Positions 52,801 to 61,386 of a stretch of DNA of 64,000 nt are shown one piece after another; positions within the stretch are counted from its first letter, which is position 1, and each line of letters opens with the position of its first letter. Where the stretch lies: assembly GCF_010731815.2 (NCBI RefSeq), contig NZ_AP022593.1:5580001-5644000 (forward strand), given 5' to 3'. Source of the DNA: Mycolicibacterium arabiense (GTDB lineage Bacteria > Actinomycetota > Actinomycetes > Mycobacteriales > Mycobacteriaceae). The notes below the pieces were generated by a model. It was not told where the DNA came from. It ran no database searches and saw only the letters and a program-made list of their open reading frames with translations. The position numbers and the translations under genes were made by a program.

Positions 52801-53155
52801 CTAGCTAAGACCTCACTTCCCCGTTAACTGCTGTCAGGCTTCTTGCCCGTACGTTCACCAGCTAACTCCGACTGTACCAGGCTTACCCAGCTTTGGAGTC
52901 GGTGAAACGGAGTGAACTGCCTGATCAACGAGTTACGCTACGCCGGGTATCGTTACGTTTCGGCGGCGAAACCGCCGCTGTGCAGGTGAATCCAGCACAC
53001 CCAGAAACGCCTTGCTAGCTGCGCTTGGGCGAAATTGCCCAGACGTCAGCGGCAATTCTCGGTGGGCGACGCGGCGCAGTGGGGAGGCGGAAGCGGGGGC
53101 CAATGATCGGCGCGTTGTGAGGAACGTCATCCAGGGCTCGGATGTCCGGAAACGA
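52801..53155. other. Intergenic stretch with one hairpin; no gene seen
   Basis: No convincing reading frame is present. CGGCGG-CGAAA-CCGCCG at 52961-52977 is a small perfect hairpin, and TTAACTGCTGTC and GTTACGCTACG at the left end could be promoter elements for the 56-residue ORF. Nothing else is recognised. Confidence 0.4.
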
Positions 53156-53183
53156 CGAAGACCCCGCCGTGGCGGGGTCTTCG
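53156..53183 (-). terminator. Strong hairpin directly after tRNA-Lys
   Basis: CGAAGACCCCGCC and GGCGGGGTCTTCG form a perfect 13-bp stem around GT, starting 3 bp beyond the tRNA 3' end on the minus strand. It is followed by TCGTTTCC, a weak T-rich tract. It probably terminates tRNA-Lys transcription. Confidence 0.7.
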
Positions 53184-53185
53184 GG

Positions 53186-53261
<76 letters not shown>

Positions 53262-53435
53262 GCGTGAGAGACGATAACAGGCGGCGCGGCGCAGGTGAAA
53301 TCACGCCCTCAGACGGCCGTCGCGAGGGCCGAATGTAACGATCGCGCCCTTGTCGGCGGTTTCCCTTAGACTATTGCCAACAACTGACGCCGGTCGTCGT
53401 CACGTTGAATCCTGAGTCGTGAGGTGGAGCCAATC

Positions 53436-54659
53436 ATGTGGCGAGTCCATTCGGTGACCCGTCCGCGTCGCCATCCGGCGCTGATGGTGTCCCTGCTGCT
53501 GGTGCCTGCCGTGGTGCTGGGTTTGAGCGGCTGCAACAGCTCGCCGTCCGCCGCGCCTCAGCCCGAGACCATCACTGACAAGGGCACGCCGTTCAGCGAT
53601 CTGTTGGTGCCGAAGCTGACGGCGTCGGTCACCGACGGCGCGGTTGGCGTGACGGTCGACTCGCCCGTCACCGTCCAGGCCGAGGACGGCGTGCTGGGCG
53701 CGGTCACCATGACCGACGAAGACGGCGCCAACGTCGTGGGTGCGCTCAGCAAGGACGGGCTGACGTGGACCACCACCGATCCGCTCGACTACAACGCGCG
53801 CTACACCCTCAACGCTCAGTCGCTCGGTCTCGGGGGCGTCACCAATCGGTCGATGACGTTCCAGACTCACTCGCCCGAGAACCTCACGATGCCCTACGTC
53901 CTGCCGAACGACGGCGAGGTCGTCGGTGTCGGCCAGCCCATCGCGATCCGGTTCGACGAGAACATCCCGAATAGGGTGGCCGCCGAGAACGCGATCAAGG
54001 TCTCCACCACCCCCGAGGTCGAGGGGGCGTTCTACTGGCTGAGCAACCAAGAGGTCCGGTGGCGTCCCGCGCAGTACTGGAAGCCGGGCACCATCGTCGA
54101 GGTCGCGGTGAACACCTACGGCGTCGACCTGGGCGACGGTCTGTTCGGGCAGGACAACGTCAGCACCCGCTTCACCATCGGCGACGAGGTGATCGCGACG
54201 GCGGACGACAACACCAAGACGTTGACGGTCCGCCGCAACGGCGAGGTCATCAAGACCATGCCCATCTCGATGGGCAAGAGCAGCACGCCAACCAACAACG
54301 GCACTTACATCGTGGGAGACCGCTACTCGCACCTCGTCATGGACTCCTCGACGTACGGCGTGCCGTCGAACTCCCCGAACGGCTACCGCACCGAGGTCGA
54401 CTGGGCGACCCAGATGTCCTACAGCGGCATCTACGTCCACGGTGCCCCGTGGTCGGTGGGCAGCCAGGGCTACAGCAACGTGAGCCACGGCTGCCTGAAC
54501 GTCAGCACCAGCAACGCGAAGTGGTTCTACGAGAACACCAAGCGCGGCGACATCGTCGACGTCACCAACACCGTCGGATCGGTTCTGCCGGGCACTGACG
54601 GCCTGGGTGACTGGAACATCCCGTGGGAGCAGTGGAAGGCCGGCAACGCTGACGTCTAG
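53436..54659 (+). CDS. ldtB: L,D-transpeptidase, LdtB/LdtMt2-like lipoprotein
   Basis: A 407-residue enzyme, close to LdtMt2 in length, forming 3-3 crosslinks in peptidoglycan outside the membrane. A signal peptide ends in a lipobox (LGLSGC, cysteine near 33). Two Ig-like domains occupy about 50-250. The YkuD domain follows, with [10 protein letters not shown] and SHGCLNVS, the catalytic cysteine near residue 353. A C-terminal extension ([15 protein letters not shown]) is typical. The ATG at 53436 has GAGGTGGAGCC upstream. Confidence 0.96.
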   Translation: MWRVHSVTRPRRHPALMVSLLLVPAVVLGLSGCNSSPSAAPQPETITDKGTPFSDLLVPKLTASVTDGAVGVTVDSPVTVQAEDGVLGAVTMTDEDGANVVGALSKDGLTWTTTDPLDYNARYTLNAQSLGLGGVTNRSMTFQTHSPENLTMPYVLPNDGEVVGVGQPIAIRFDENIPNRVAAENAIKVSTTPEVEGAFYWLSNQEVRWRPAQYWKPGTIVEVAVNTYGVDLGDGLFGQDNVSTRFTIGDEVIATADDNTKTLTVRRNGEVIKTMPISMGKSSTPTNNGTYIVGDRYSHLVMDSSTYGVPSNSPNGYRTEVDWATQMSYSGIYVHGAPWSVGSQGYSNVSHGCLNVSTSNAKWFYENTKRGDIVDVTNTVGSVLPGTDGLGDWNIPWEQWKAGNADV

Positions 54660-54682
54660 CCCCGAACCGGATTCAACGAAAT

Positions 54683-54711
54683 GGGCCCGCCGCACTGAGT
54701 GCGGCGGGCCC
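54683..54711. terminator. Bidirectional terminator hairpin between ldtB and tRNA-His
   Basis: A perfect 13-bp stem (GGGCCCGCCGCAC with GTGCGGCGGGCCC) around TGA, 24 bp after the ldtB stop. It also lies just downstream of the minus-strand tRNA-His, so it can serve both. A GTTCCGTT tract follows on the plus side. Confidence 0.8.
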
Positions 54712-54723
54712 GTTCCGTTACCG

Positions 54724-54797
54724 GGTGGCTGACGGGACTCGAACCCGCGACAGCCAGGATCACAACCTGGTGCTCTACCAACTGAACTACAGCCACC
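54724..54797 (-). tRNA. tRNA-His (anticodon GTG)
   Basis: Minus-strand cloverleaf with acceptor GTGGCTG/CAGCCAC, the extra G at position -1 opposite C73 that marks tRNA-His, anticodon loop TTGTGAT with GTG, and T-arm CGGGTTCGAGTCCCG. CCA is not clearly encoded (bases after C73 read CGG). Confidence 0.95.
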
Positions 54798-54838
54798 ATC
54801 GCCGCCGGCCCGAAGTGGGCACTGCGGCGTCGTAGATA

Positions 54839-55486
54839 CTAGCCGCTCGGACGCTCGGTAGCCGAATCGATTGCCACTTCGCCGTTGCCCATGGGCCCCA
54901 GGTCGGCCGCGACGGCCGCGATGTCGCTGGTCGCGGGTCCCGGAGCGGGGACGAATGCCGTGCGGCGGTAGTACTTCAACTCGCGGATCGACTCGTGGAT
55001 GTCGGCCAGGGCGCGGTGCGCGAGCCCCTTCTCGGGCTGGCCGAAGTAGATCCGCGGGTACCAGCGCCTGCAGAGTTCCTTGATGGAGCTGACGTCGATC
55101 ATGCGGTAGTGCAGGAAGCCGTCGAGGGTCGGCATGTCGCGAGCGATGAAGCCCCGGTCGGTCGCGATGGAGTTGCCGCACAGCGGCGCGGTGTTGGGGG
55201 CCTTGACGTGGGTGCGGATGTAGTCCAGCACCATCTCCTCGGCGGCAGCGAGACTGGTCGTCGACGCCCGCACCTCGTTGGTGAGGCCCGACTTGCGGTG
55301 CATCGTCGCGACCACGTCGACCATGCCGTCGAGCGCCTCGTCGTCGGTGTGAATGACGACGTCGATGCCGTCACCCAGCACGTTGAGTTCCGAGTCGGTC
55401 ACCAGGGCCGCGATCTCGATGAGTCGGTCAGACCCGAGATCGAGGCCGGTCATCTCGCAGTCGATCCACACCAGTTCGTCGCGCAC
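54839..55486 (-). CDS. orn: Oligoribonuclease
   Basis: A 215-residue DEDDh 3'-5' exonuclease that degrades 2-5-nt RNAs to mononucleotides. [13 protein letters not shown] carries the first acidic pair, and [19 protein letters not shown] the last motif with H and D. The GTG at 55486 gives the usual length; a GTG at 55507 would add seven residues. It is divergent from the HerA-like gene. Confidence 0.95.
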   Translation of the reverse strand: MRDELVWIDCEMTGLDLGSDRLIEIAALVTDSELNVLGDGIDVVIHTDDEALDGMVDVVATMHRKSGLTNEVRASTTSLAAAEEMVLDYIRTHVKAPNTAPLCGNSIATDRGFIARDMPTLDGFLHYRMIDVSSIKELCRRWYPRIYFGQPEKGLAHRALADIHESIRELKYYRRTAFVPAPGPATSDIAAVAADLGPMGNGEVAIDSATERPSG

Positions 55487-55578
55487 AGCGTTCCACAGTA
55501 TTCCCACCCTCTGACGGCGTCGTCGCGACCACCGCACACGTGCCACTTCTCCCGGGCGGCACGACTAGGGTTCGCCGC

Positions 55579-57147
55579 ATGACAGCAGACCCGTCGACCG
55601 CCCCAGCGCAGCAGATCGCCGCTGGTTACGCCTTCTCGGGACCCGCGCTCGAGCTGGGGACGGTGGTCGTCGACGGCGTGGTCGACCCGACGGCCCGGGT
55701 CCGCATCCCGCTCGCCACGGTGAACCGGCACGGGCTGGTCGCGGGTGCGACGGGTACCGGCAAGACGAAGTCACTGCAGATGATTGCCGAGCAGCTGTCG
55801 GCGGCCGGCGTGCCCGTGCTGATGGCCGACGTCAAGGGCGACCTCTCCGGCCTGTCGCGCCCGGGCGCGGCGGGGGACAAGACGACCCAGCGCGCCGCCG
55901 ACACGGGCGACGCGTGGACGGCGACCGCCTATCCCGTCGAATTCCTCTCGCTGGGTACCGGCGGCGTCGGCGTGCCGGTGCGTGCCACCATCACCAGCTT
56001 CGGGCCCATCCTGCTGTCGAAGGTGCTCGGGCTCAACGCCACTCAGGAATCGACCCTCGGCCTGATCTTCCACTTCGCCGACCAGAACGGGTTGGCGCTG
56101 CTCGACCTCAAGGATCTCCGCGCGGTGATCCAGTACCTGACGAGCGACGAGGGCAAGCCCGAGCTGAAAGCACTCGGTGCGGTGTCGACCACCACCGCGG
56201 GGGTGATCCTGCGCGCACTGGTCAACCTCGAGGCCGAGGGTGGCGACACGTTCTTCGGCGAACCCGAACTAGAGCCCGAGGACCTGATGCGGCGGGACGC
56301 GCAGGGCCGCGGCGTCATCACGCTGCTGGAACTCGGGAACCAGGCCGCCCGGCCGGTGCTGTTCTCGACGTTCCTGATGTGGGTGCTCGCCGACCTGTTC
56401 ACCACGCTGCCCGAGGTGGGCGACGTCGAGAAGCCCAACCTGGTGTTCGTGTTCGACGAGGCGCATCTGCTGTTCACCGACGCGTCGAAGGCGTTCCTCG
56501 AACAGGTCGAGCAGACGGTGAAGTTGATCCGCTCCAAGGGCGTCGGCGTGTTCTTCTGCACCCAACTTCCCACCGACGTGCCGAATGACGTCCTCTCGCA
56601 GCTCGGGGCGCGCATCCAGCACGCGCTGCGGGCATTCACCCCGGACGACGAGAAGGCGCTGAGGAAGACCGTGCGCACGTACCCGAAGACCACGGTCTAC
56701 GACCTGGGCGAGGCGCTGACGTCGTTGGGCATCGGCGAGGCCGTGGTCACGGTGCTCTCCGAGACCGGGGCGCCGACGCCGGTCGCGTGGACCCGGATGC
56801 GCGCGCCGCGCTCGCTGATGGACACCATCGGCCCCGACGCGATCAGCGCCGCGGCCAAGGCCTCGCCCTTGCAGGCGGAGTACGGGCAGACCATCGACCG
56901 GGAGTCGGCCTACGAGCGGCTCAGCGCCCGGGTGGCTCCGCCGGAGCCCGTCGACCTACCGCCGCCGGTGCCGCAGTGGGACGACGCGACGGTGCCGAGC
57001 ATCGAGCGGCCCGCCGAACCCGGGATGATGGAGAAGGTCATCGCCAGCCCGGCGTTCAAGAGCGCGATGCGTTCGGCCGGCACCGTCATCGGCCGCGAGA
57101 TCACCCGCAGCATCTTCGGCACCGGCCGCCGCAGGCGCCGGCGCTAG
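55579..57147 (+). CDS. HerA-like P-loop ATPase, DUF853 family (Rv2510c-like)
   Basis: A 522-residue ATPase. Walker A is GATGTGKTKSLQ near residue 56, Walker B is LVFVFDEAHLLF near 288, and the conserved FCTQLPTDVPNDVLSQLG and RIQHALRAFTPDDEKAL follow. It begins at ATG. Members look like DNA translocases; their role in mycobacteria is not known to me. A long palindrome follows the stop. Confidence 0.9.
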   Translation: MTADPSTAPAQQIAAGYAFSGPALELGTVVVDGVVDPTARVRIPLATVNRHGLVAGATGTGKTKSLQMIAEQLSAAGVPVLMADVKGDLSGLSRPGAAGDKTTQRAADTGDAWTATAYPVEFLSLGTGGVGVPVRATITSFGPILLSKVLGLNATQESTLGLIFHFADQNGLALLDLKDLRAVIQYLTSDEGKPELKALGAVSTTTAGVILRALVNLEAEGGDTFFGEPELEPEDLMRRDAQGRGVITLLELGNQAARPVLFSTFLMWVLADLFTTLPEVGDVEKPNLVFVFDEAHLLFTDASKAFLEQVEQTVKLIRSKGVGVFFCTQLPTDVPNDVLSQLGARIQHALRAFTPDDEKALRKTVRTYPKTTVYDLGEALTSLGIGEAVVTVLSETGAPTPVAWTRMRAPRSLMDTIGPDAISAAAKASPLQAEYGQTIDRESAYERLSARVAPPEPVDLPPPVPQWDDATVPSIERPAEPGMMEKVIASPAFKSAMRSAGTVIGREITRSIFGTGRRRRRR

Positions 57148-57149
57148 TC

Positions 57150-57212
57150 CGCCGAAATGGCATTCCCCGTCGTTGAGACGCGCTCTCGACGACAGGGAAC
57201 GTCATTTCGGCG
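57150..57212. repeat. Long inverted repeat between convergent genes
   Basis: Arms 57150-57178 and 57184-57212 pair at 25 of 29 positions around CGCGC; all four mismatches are transitions, so some can form G-U pairs. The outer ends read CGCCGAAATG and CATTTCGGCG. It lies between two converging genes, so it could end both, and it resembles palindromes seen repeatedly in mycobacterial intergenic regions. Confidence 0.8.
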
Positions 57213-57225
57213 CAGGCCGGGAGGT

Positions 57226-58032
57226 CTACTCGCCGCCCAGCTTCTTGTACACCGCACCGACGATCGGCGTGACGATCGAACGGGGGGCGTAACCGCTGGC
57301 GACCGACATCGCCTTCGACGTCACGCCCGGCACGACGCGCATCTTGTTGCGCGCGAGGCCGTCGAGCGACACCTTCGCGGTGTACTCGGTGTCGATCCAC
57401 AGGAAGTCGGGGATCAGCTTCTCGACGAGCGACTGCTCGTCGGGGTCGGGCAGTTCGGTGCGGACCGGTCCCGGAGCGAGCACGGTCACGTTGATGCCGA
57501 GCGGCTTGACCTCGCCGCGCAGCGACTCGCTGAACGTGTTGACGAACGCCTTCGTCGCGGCGTAGGTCGCGTTGTTCGGGATCGGTGAATTGCCGGCAGC
57601 CGAGCCGGAGATCAGGATGCCGCCGGCCCGGCGTTCCACCATGCCCGGCAGCACCGCCAGCACCAGGTCGTGCACACCGAGGACGTTCAGTTGGACCTGG
57701 TCCTTCTCGCCCTGGGCGTCGAGCTTCGCGACGGCGCCGAAGGTGGCGGTCCCGGCGTTGGCGCACAGGATCGACACGTTCCGTCCGGCCAACTCGTCGC
57801 AGAACGCGCCCCGCGCGGCGGGGTCGGCGAGGTCGACGGCGCGCACCTCGACCGTCACGCCGTACCGCTCGGTCAGCCGGGCGGCCAGCGCCGTCAGCAC
57901 CTCTTCGCGCCGGGCGGTGACGATCAGATTGTGTCCGCGAGCGGCGAGTTCGGTCGCCAGCGCCTCGCCGATGTTCTGCGAGGCGCCGGTGACGACGGCA
58001 CGGGCGTCGGGGTGGGGAGCGGGTACTGGCAT
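57226..58032 (-). CDS. cmrA: SDR reductase, mycolate beta-ketoester reductase homologue (CmrA, Rv2509-like)
   Basis: A 268-residue SDR, the same length as Rv2509. The NAD motif TGASQNIGEALA is near residue 18, ANAG follows, and the catalytic pair is YAATK with serine in SGSAAG. Rv2509/CmrA reduces the beta-keto group of newly made mycolic acids. The ATG at 58032 (MPVPAPHPD) gives the family length. Gene order next to the HerA-like gene supports the identity. Confidence 0.88.
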   Translation of the reverse strand: MPVPAPHPDARAVVTGASQNIGEALATELAARGHNLIVTARREEVLTALAARLTERYGVTVEVRAVDLADPAARGAFCDELAGRNVSILCANAGTATFGAVAKLDAQGEKDQVQLNVLGVHDLVLAVLPGMVERRAGGILISGSAAGNSPIPNNATYAATKAFVNTFSESLRGEVKPLGINVTVLAPGPVRTELPDPDEQSLVEKLIPDFLWIDTEYTAKVSLDGLARNKMRVVPGVTSKAMSVASGYAPRSIVTPIVGAVYKKLGGE

Positions 58033-58065
58033 GGCGCCAATCGTAGGGACCAATAGAGTGCAGCC

Positions 58066-59391
58066 ATGAGCAGCCCCGACCCGGGCTCGCCGACTCCCGG
58101 GCGGTCACGCATTGCGGCGTGGGCTCTCTGGGACTGCGGCGCCACCGGTGTGAACGCGATCGTGGTCACCTTCGTGTTCTCCGTGTACCTCACCGGGCAG
58201 GTCGGCGAGGGCATCGGCGGATCGACGACGCCTGCGGAGTGGCTGGGCCGGGCACTGACGGTCTCGGGGCTGGTGGTCGCGGTGCTGGCGCCGGCGACGG
58301 GCATCTGGGTCGACGCCGCTCATCGCAGACGTCGGGTGCTGGCCGCGCTGACGGGCGCGGCGATCGTGCTGACGGCGTCGTTGAGCATGATCCGAGACGA
58401 CCCCTCCTACCTGTGGGTCGGTTTGGCGCTGTTGGCCTGCACCGCCGCGTGCAGTGACCTCGCGACGGTGCCCTACAACGCGATGCTCGGCGAGCTGTCC
58501 ACGCCCGCGACGTCGGGCAGGGTGTCCGGATTCGGTTCGGCAGCAGGTTATTTCGGGAGCGTTGCGCTCCTGCTGATGGTCTACCTCGGGTTGATCGCCG
58601 GTGAGGGCGACACCCGCGGGCTGCTCGGAATCTCCGCGGCCGACGGGTGGCCGGTGCGGCTGGCGATGCTGTTGACCGCCGCGTGGTTCGCCCTGTTCGC
58701 GCTGCCACTGCTGCTGACCCGACGCACCGAGACGCCGCTGCCGAGCGGCCCCAAGATCACCTTCCTCGGCGCCTACCGCCGGTTGTGGGCGGAACTGTCC
58801 GAACAGTGGCGGCGCGACCACAACATCGTCTACTACTTGATCGCGAGCGCCATCTTCCGCGACGGCCTCACGGGGATCTTCACGTTCGGCGCGGTGCTCG
58901 GCGTCACGGTGTACGGGCTGTCGCAGGCCGACGTGCTGCTGTTCGGCGTGTGCGCGTGCGTCGTCGCCGCCGTGGGAGCGGTGCTGGGCGGGTTGCTCGA
59001 CGACCGGGTGGGTTCCAAGCCGGTGATCGTCGGGTCGCTGGCATCGATGGTGGTCGTCGCTGCGGTGTTGATGACCCTCGACGGTCCGACCGGCTTCTGG
59101 ACGTGTGGTCTGCTGCTGTGTCTGTTCGTGGGGCCGACCCAGTCGTCGGCGCGTACGCAGATGCTGCGCCTGACCCCTGAGGGCAAGGAGGGGGCCGCGT
59201 TCGGCCTCTACACCACGACGGGGCGCGCCGCGGCACCTCTCGCACCGTGGTTCTTCGCGACGTTCATCGCGGTGTTCGGCACCGATCGCGCCGGGATGGG
59301 CGGTCTCCTAGCCGTGCTGGCGCTGGGTCTGGTGGCGATGCTGCTGGTTCGGACGCCTACGTCACACCGGACTGCAGACAGTGAGGCCTGA
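58066..59391 (+). CDS. MFS transporter, UMF1/Atg22-like (Rv2508c-like)
   Basis: A 441-residue membrane protein with about 12 helices. AWALWDCGATGVNAIVVTFVFSVYL at residues about 14-38 is the mark of the UMF1 (Atg22-type) family, and DLATVPYNAMLGELST is a conserved loop. The substrate is unknown. Its last 30 bases overlap the end of the opposite-strand gene. Confidence 0.9.
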   Translation: MSSPDPGSPTPGRSRIAAWALWDCGATGVNAIVVTFVFSVYLTGQVGEGIGGSTTPAEWLGRALTVSGLVVAVLAPATGIWVDAAHRRRRVLAALTGAAIVLTASLSMIRDDPSYLWVGLALLACTAACSDLATVPYNAMLGELSTPATSGRVSGFGSAAGYFGSVALLLMVYLGLIAGEGDTRGLLGISAADGWPVRLAMLLTAAWFALFALPLLLTRRTETPLPSGPKITFLGAYRRLWAELSEQWRRDHNIVYYLIASAIFRDGLTGIFTFGAVLGVTVYGLSQADVLLFGVCACVVAAVGAVLGGLLDDRVGSKPVIVGSLASMVVVAAVLMTLDGPTGFWTCGLLLCLFVGPTQSSARTQMLRLTPEGKEGAAFGLYTTTGRAAAPLAPWFFATFIAVFGTDRAGMGGLLAVLALGLVAMLLVRTPTSHRTADSEA

Positions 59392-60138
59392 CCCCGTGCG
59401 CTGCTGAATTGGCGTGCCATTCACCGAGATCGAGCAGCTGATGTCCCGGCCCACGTTGATGATGCTGACGCTGGCGGACTGCCGTGCCGGGGCGCTGAGT
59501 CGAACTTCCTTGCTCCACGGCAACACCACGTTGAACTCGGTCTGGAACATGCCGCCGCTGTCGATGTAGGTGATGTTGATCGCACGTCCCTCGCCCGCCA
59601 CGTCGTACAAGACGGTCTCGGTCGTTCCCGGAGTGGCCGATTCGCCAGGCGCCGTTGAGGTCGCGGGCGGCGGGATCGGCAGCGGGGTGGGCGACGCGGT
59701 CGTCGTCGGGGTGCGCGTCGTGGTCCGGGGCGCGGTGCTGAACGACGGCTCGGTCGGACCGTTCGGCGGAGCGACGACGGTCTCCTGCTGGGAACTGTTG
59801 ACGATCACCAGCGCGATGAGCAGGCCGACCACGATGACCACCGACAGTGCGGCCAACGCCCACAGCCACATCCCGCGGCCGGGTCCGCCGTCGCCTGGAT
59901 CGCCGGGCGGCACCTCGGGCTGCATCCCGAACTGCTCGGTGGGCGGCGGCTGATAGGCGTACGGGGAGTAGGGCGGCAGGTTCTGGGTGGGTCCCTGCGG
60001 TGGTGGCGCCTGGTACGGGTTGGGGTACGACGGCCCGTACGGGGCCTGGTTGGCGTACGCCGGGTCGCTGTAACCGGGGTGGCCGTACGACAACGGCTGC
60101 GTCGGCTCCGGCCCGTCGCGTCGTCCTGGATCGGTCAT
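59362..60138 (-). CDS. Proline-rich membrane protein with MmpS-like C-terminal domain (Rv2507-like)
   Basis: A 258-residue protein starting at the ATG at 60138. Residues 1-90 are Pro/Tyr/Gln-rich (YGHPGYSDPAYANQAPYG). One helix spans about 95-115 (MWLWALAALSVVIVVGLLIALVIV). A threonine/proline linker then leads to a beta domain (VAGEGRAINITYIDSGGMFQ, WSKEVRL) like MmpS proteins. The C-terminal cysteines (SCSIS, LTVCS) could form a disulfide. Function not known to me. Confidence 0.82.
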   Translation of the reverse strand: MTDPGRRDGPEPTQPLSYGHPGYSDPAYANQAPYGPSYPNPYQAPPPQGPTQNLPPYSPYAYQPPPTEQFGMQPEVPPGDPGDGGPGRGMWLWALAALSVVIVVGLLIALVIVNSSQQETVVAPPNGPTEPSFSTAPRTTTRTPTTTASPTPLPIPPPATSTAPGESATPGTTETVLYDVAGEGRAINITYIDSGGMFQTEFNVVLPWSKEVRLSAPARQSASVSIINVGRDISCSISVNGTPIQQRTGSGLTVCSPV

Positions 60139-60282
60139 TCCCACCTCATGTGTCGAAGGGTACCCGCGCCCGACCGGGCCCGGCAGCGACGCGAACCCCG
60201 CTGCTTACAGCGTTTAACAAATTTTTCGCGAGGGTAAACCAAGATCACGCGCCACGGCGGTGCGCAGAAGTGGAGGCCCACC

Positions 60283-60483
60283 ATGCGGATTCTCAGCGTC
60301 ATCGTTGTCATCTGGCTGTTGATCGGCGTGGTCGCCACGTTCCAACGCGGCTACTTCGAGTCCTCGGAGAACAACTGCGCCACGGCGGGCTCCATCGCCT
60401 TGACCGTGGTTGCGGGCCCGTTGAATTACGCGGGCGTCAATCCGAAGGTCACGAATTGCAACATCCCCGAACCCAGTCAGTGA
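60283..60483 (+). CDS. Small membrane protein, 66 residues
   Basis: A 66-residue protein: a hydrophobic segment (residues 2-18, LSVIVVIWLLIGVVATF), then a short loop with cysteine (NNCATAG), a second moderately hydrophobic segment, and CNIPEPSQ. It begins at ATG with GAAGTGGAGG upstream. The 144-bp gap before it (60139-60282) is a divergent promoter. Similar short proteins occur in mycobacteria; function unknown. Confidence 0.75.
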   Translation: MRILSVIVVIWLLIGVVATFQRGYFESSENNCATAGSIALTVVAGPLNYAGVNPKVTNCNIPEPSQ

Positions 60484-60516
60484 TTCGCAAGTGATCGTGA
60501 ATGGAAGGGGTTCATC

Positions 60517-60672
60517 GTGATCGCACTCGGAGTCGTCCTGCTGGTCCTCGGACTGATCTTCTCGGTTCCGATCATGACCTACATCGGAGTCGTTGCACTG
60601 GTCATCGGCGCGGTGTTCTGGATCCTCGGCGCAGTTGGCCACGCGGTCGGTGGCCGACGAGTCTGGTACTAG
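60517..60672 (+). CDS. Small membrane protein, 51 residues
   Basis: A 51-residue protein from a GTG preceded by GGAAGGGG. Two transmembrane helices (ALGVVLLVLGLIFSVPIM and TYIGVVALVIGAVFWILG) and the tail GHAVGGRRVWY make it a DUF6131-type small membrane protein. It is 33 bp after the previous small gene and probably co-transcribed. Its end overlaps the convergent TetR gene by four bases. Confidence 0.7.
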   Translation: MIALGVVLLVLGLIFSVPIMTYIGVVALVIGAVFWILGAVGHAVGGRRVWY

Positions 60673-61295
60673 TTCGGACCACGCGACGTCAACGCCGCCA
60701 CGGTCATCGCTCGCAACACTGCGCGCGACGAGCGTGGCGGCGTCGTCTGTCTGATGGCGTGCGGCGTGGAGTTGAGTAGTCCGAAGCCGGCGTGAGCCAT
60801 CAGCCTGGCGTCGTCCTCGTCGAGTTCGCCGTCCAGACGTCGCAGCACGTCGACCCAGATCTCGACGTACTGACGCTGCGCTCTGCGCACCTGGCGTTTG
60901 GCCGGGGCGGGCAGGTGCCCGAGGTCGCGGTCCTGGATGCGGATGAGGTCTGACTCGCCGAAGGCGAAGTCGAGGTGGAAGTCGATCAGCCCGTCGAGGG
61001 CCGTCGCGGCGTCGGGGGCGTTCTTCACGACGTTCGTCCCACCGTCGAGCAGACGGGTGCTGATCCCGACGAGGATCTCGACGAGCAGTCCCTCCTTGTT
61101 GGAGAAGTGCCGGTAGATCGCCGGTCCGCTCACACCGGCGGCGGCGCCGATGTCCTCGAGACGAACCGACAGGTATCCGCGCTCGGCGATCAGCCGTTCG
61201 GCCGCGGCGATGATCTGGCTGCGCCGATCGGACTTGGCTCTGCTGCGGGAGGTTTGACCGGTCCCCGCCGACGAGGCGCGCGCGCTGGTCGTCAC
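60669..61295 (-). CDS. bkaR: TetR family regulator of branched-chain catabolism (BkaR, Rv2506-like)
   Basis: A 208-residue TetR protein. The helix-turn-helix is at about 20-68 (IIAAAERLIAERGYLSVRLEDIGAAAGVSGPAIYRHF). It starts at GTG with GAGGAGACG upstream. It is divergent from accD1, with a strong inverted-repeat operator between. In M. tuberculosis the gene in this place (Rv2506) is called BkaR and represses the accD1-accA1 to bkd genes; this name rests on position. Confidence 0.9.
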   Translation of the reverse strand: MTTSARASSAGTGQTSRSRAKSDRRSQIIAAAERLIAERGYLSVRLEDIGAAAGVSGPAIYRHFSNKEGLLVEILVGISTRLLDGGTNVVKNAPDAATALDGLIDFHLDFAFGESDLIRIQDRDLGHLPAPAKRQVRRAQRQYVEIWVDVLRRLDGELDEDDARLMAHAGFGLLNSTPHAIRQTTPPRSSRAVLRAMTVAALTSRGPN

Positions 61296-61325
61296 ATCGT
61301 CTCCTCGAAGGCGGTAGACATTTGG

Positions 61326-61366
61326 GTTAATGGTCACTAACATCCTACGAGTTAGTCATCATTAAC
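61326..61366. promoter_or_regulatory. BkaR-type operator between bkaR and accD1
   Basis: GTTAATGGTCACTAAC at 61326-61341 is the inverted form of GTTAGTCATCATTAAC at 61351-61366, with 14 of 16 positions matching. Each half itself has GTTA...TAAC ends, so there are two overlapping dyads. The site lies 31 bp from the bkaR start and 20 bp from the accD1 start, where it could control both. Confidence 0.75.
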
Positions 61367-61386
61367 TCAACTGAAGTGGGTCCCCG

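Noticed and set aside
52961..52977. CGGCGG-CGAAA-CCGCCG hairpin
   Set aside because: Small and isolated; with no T-run or flanking gene end it does not support a terminator or riboswitch call.
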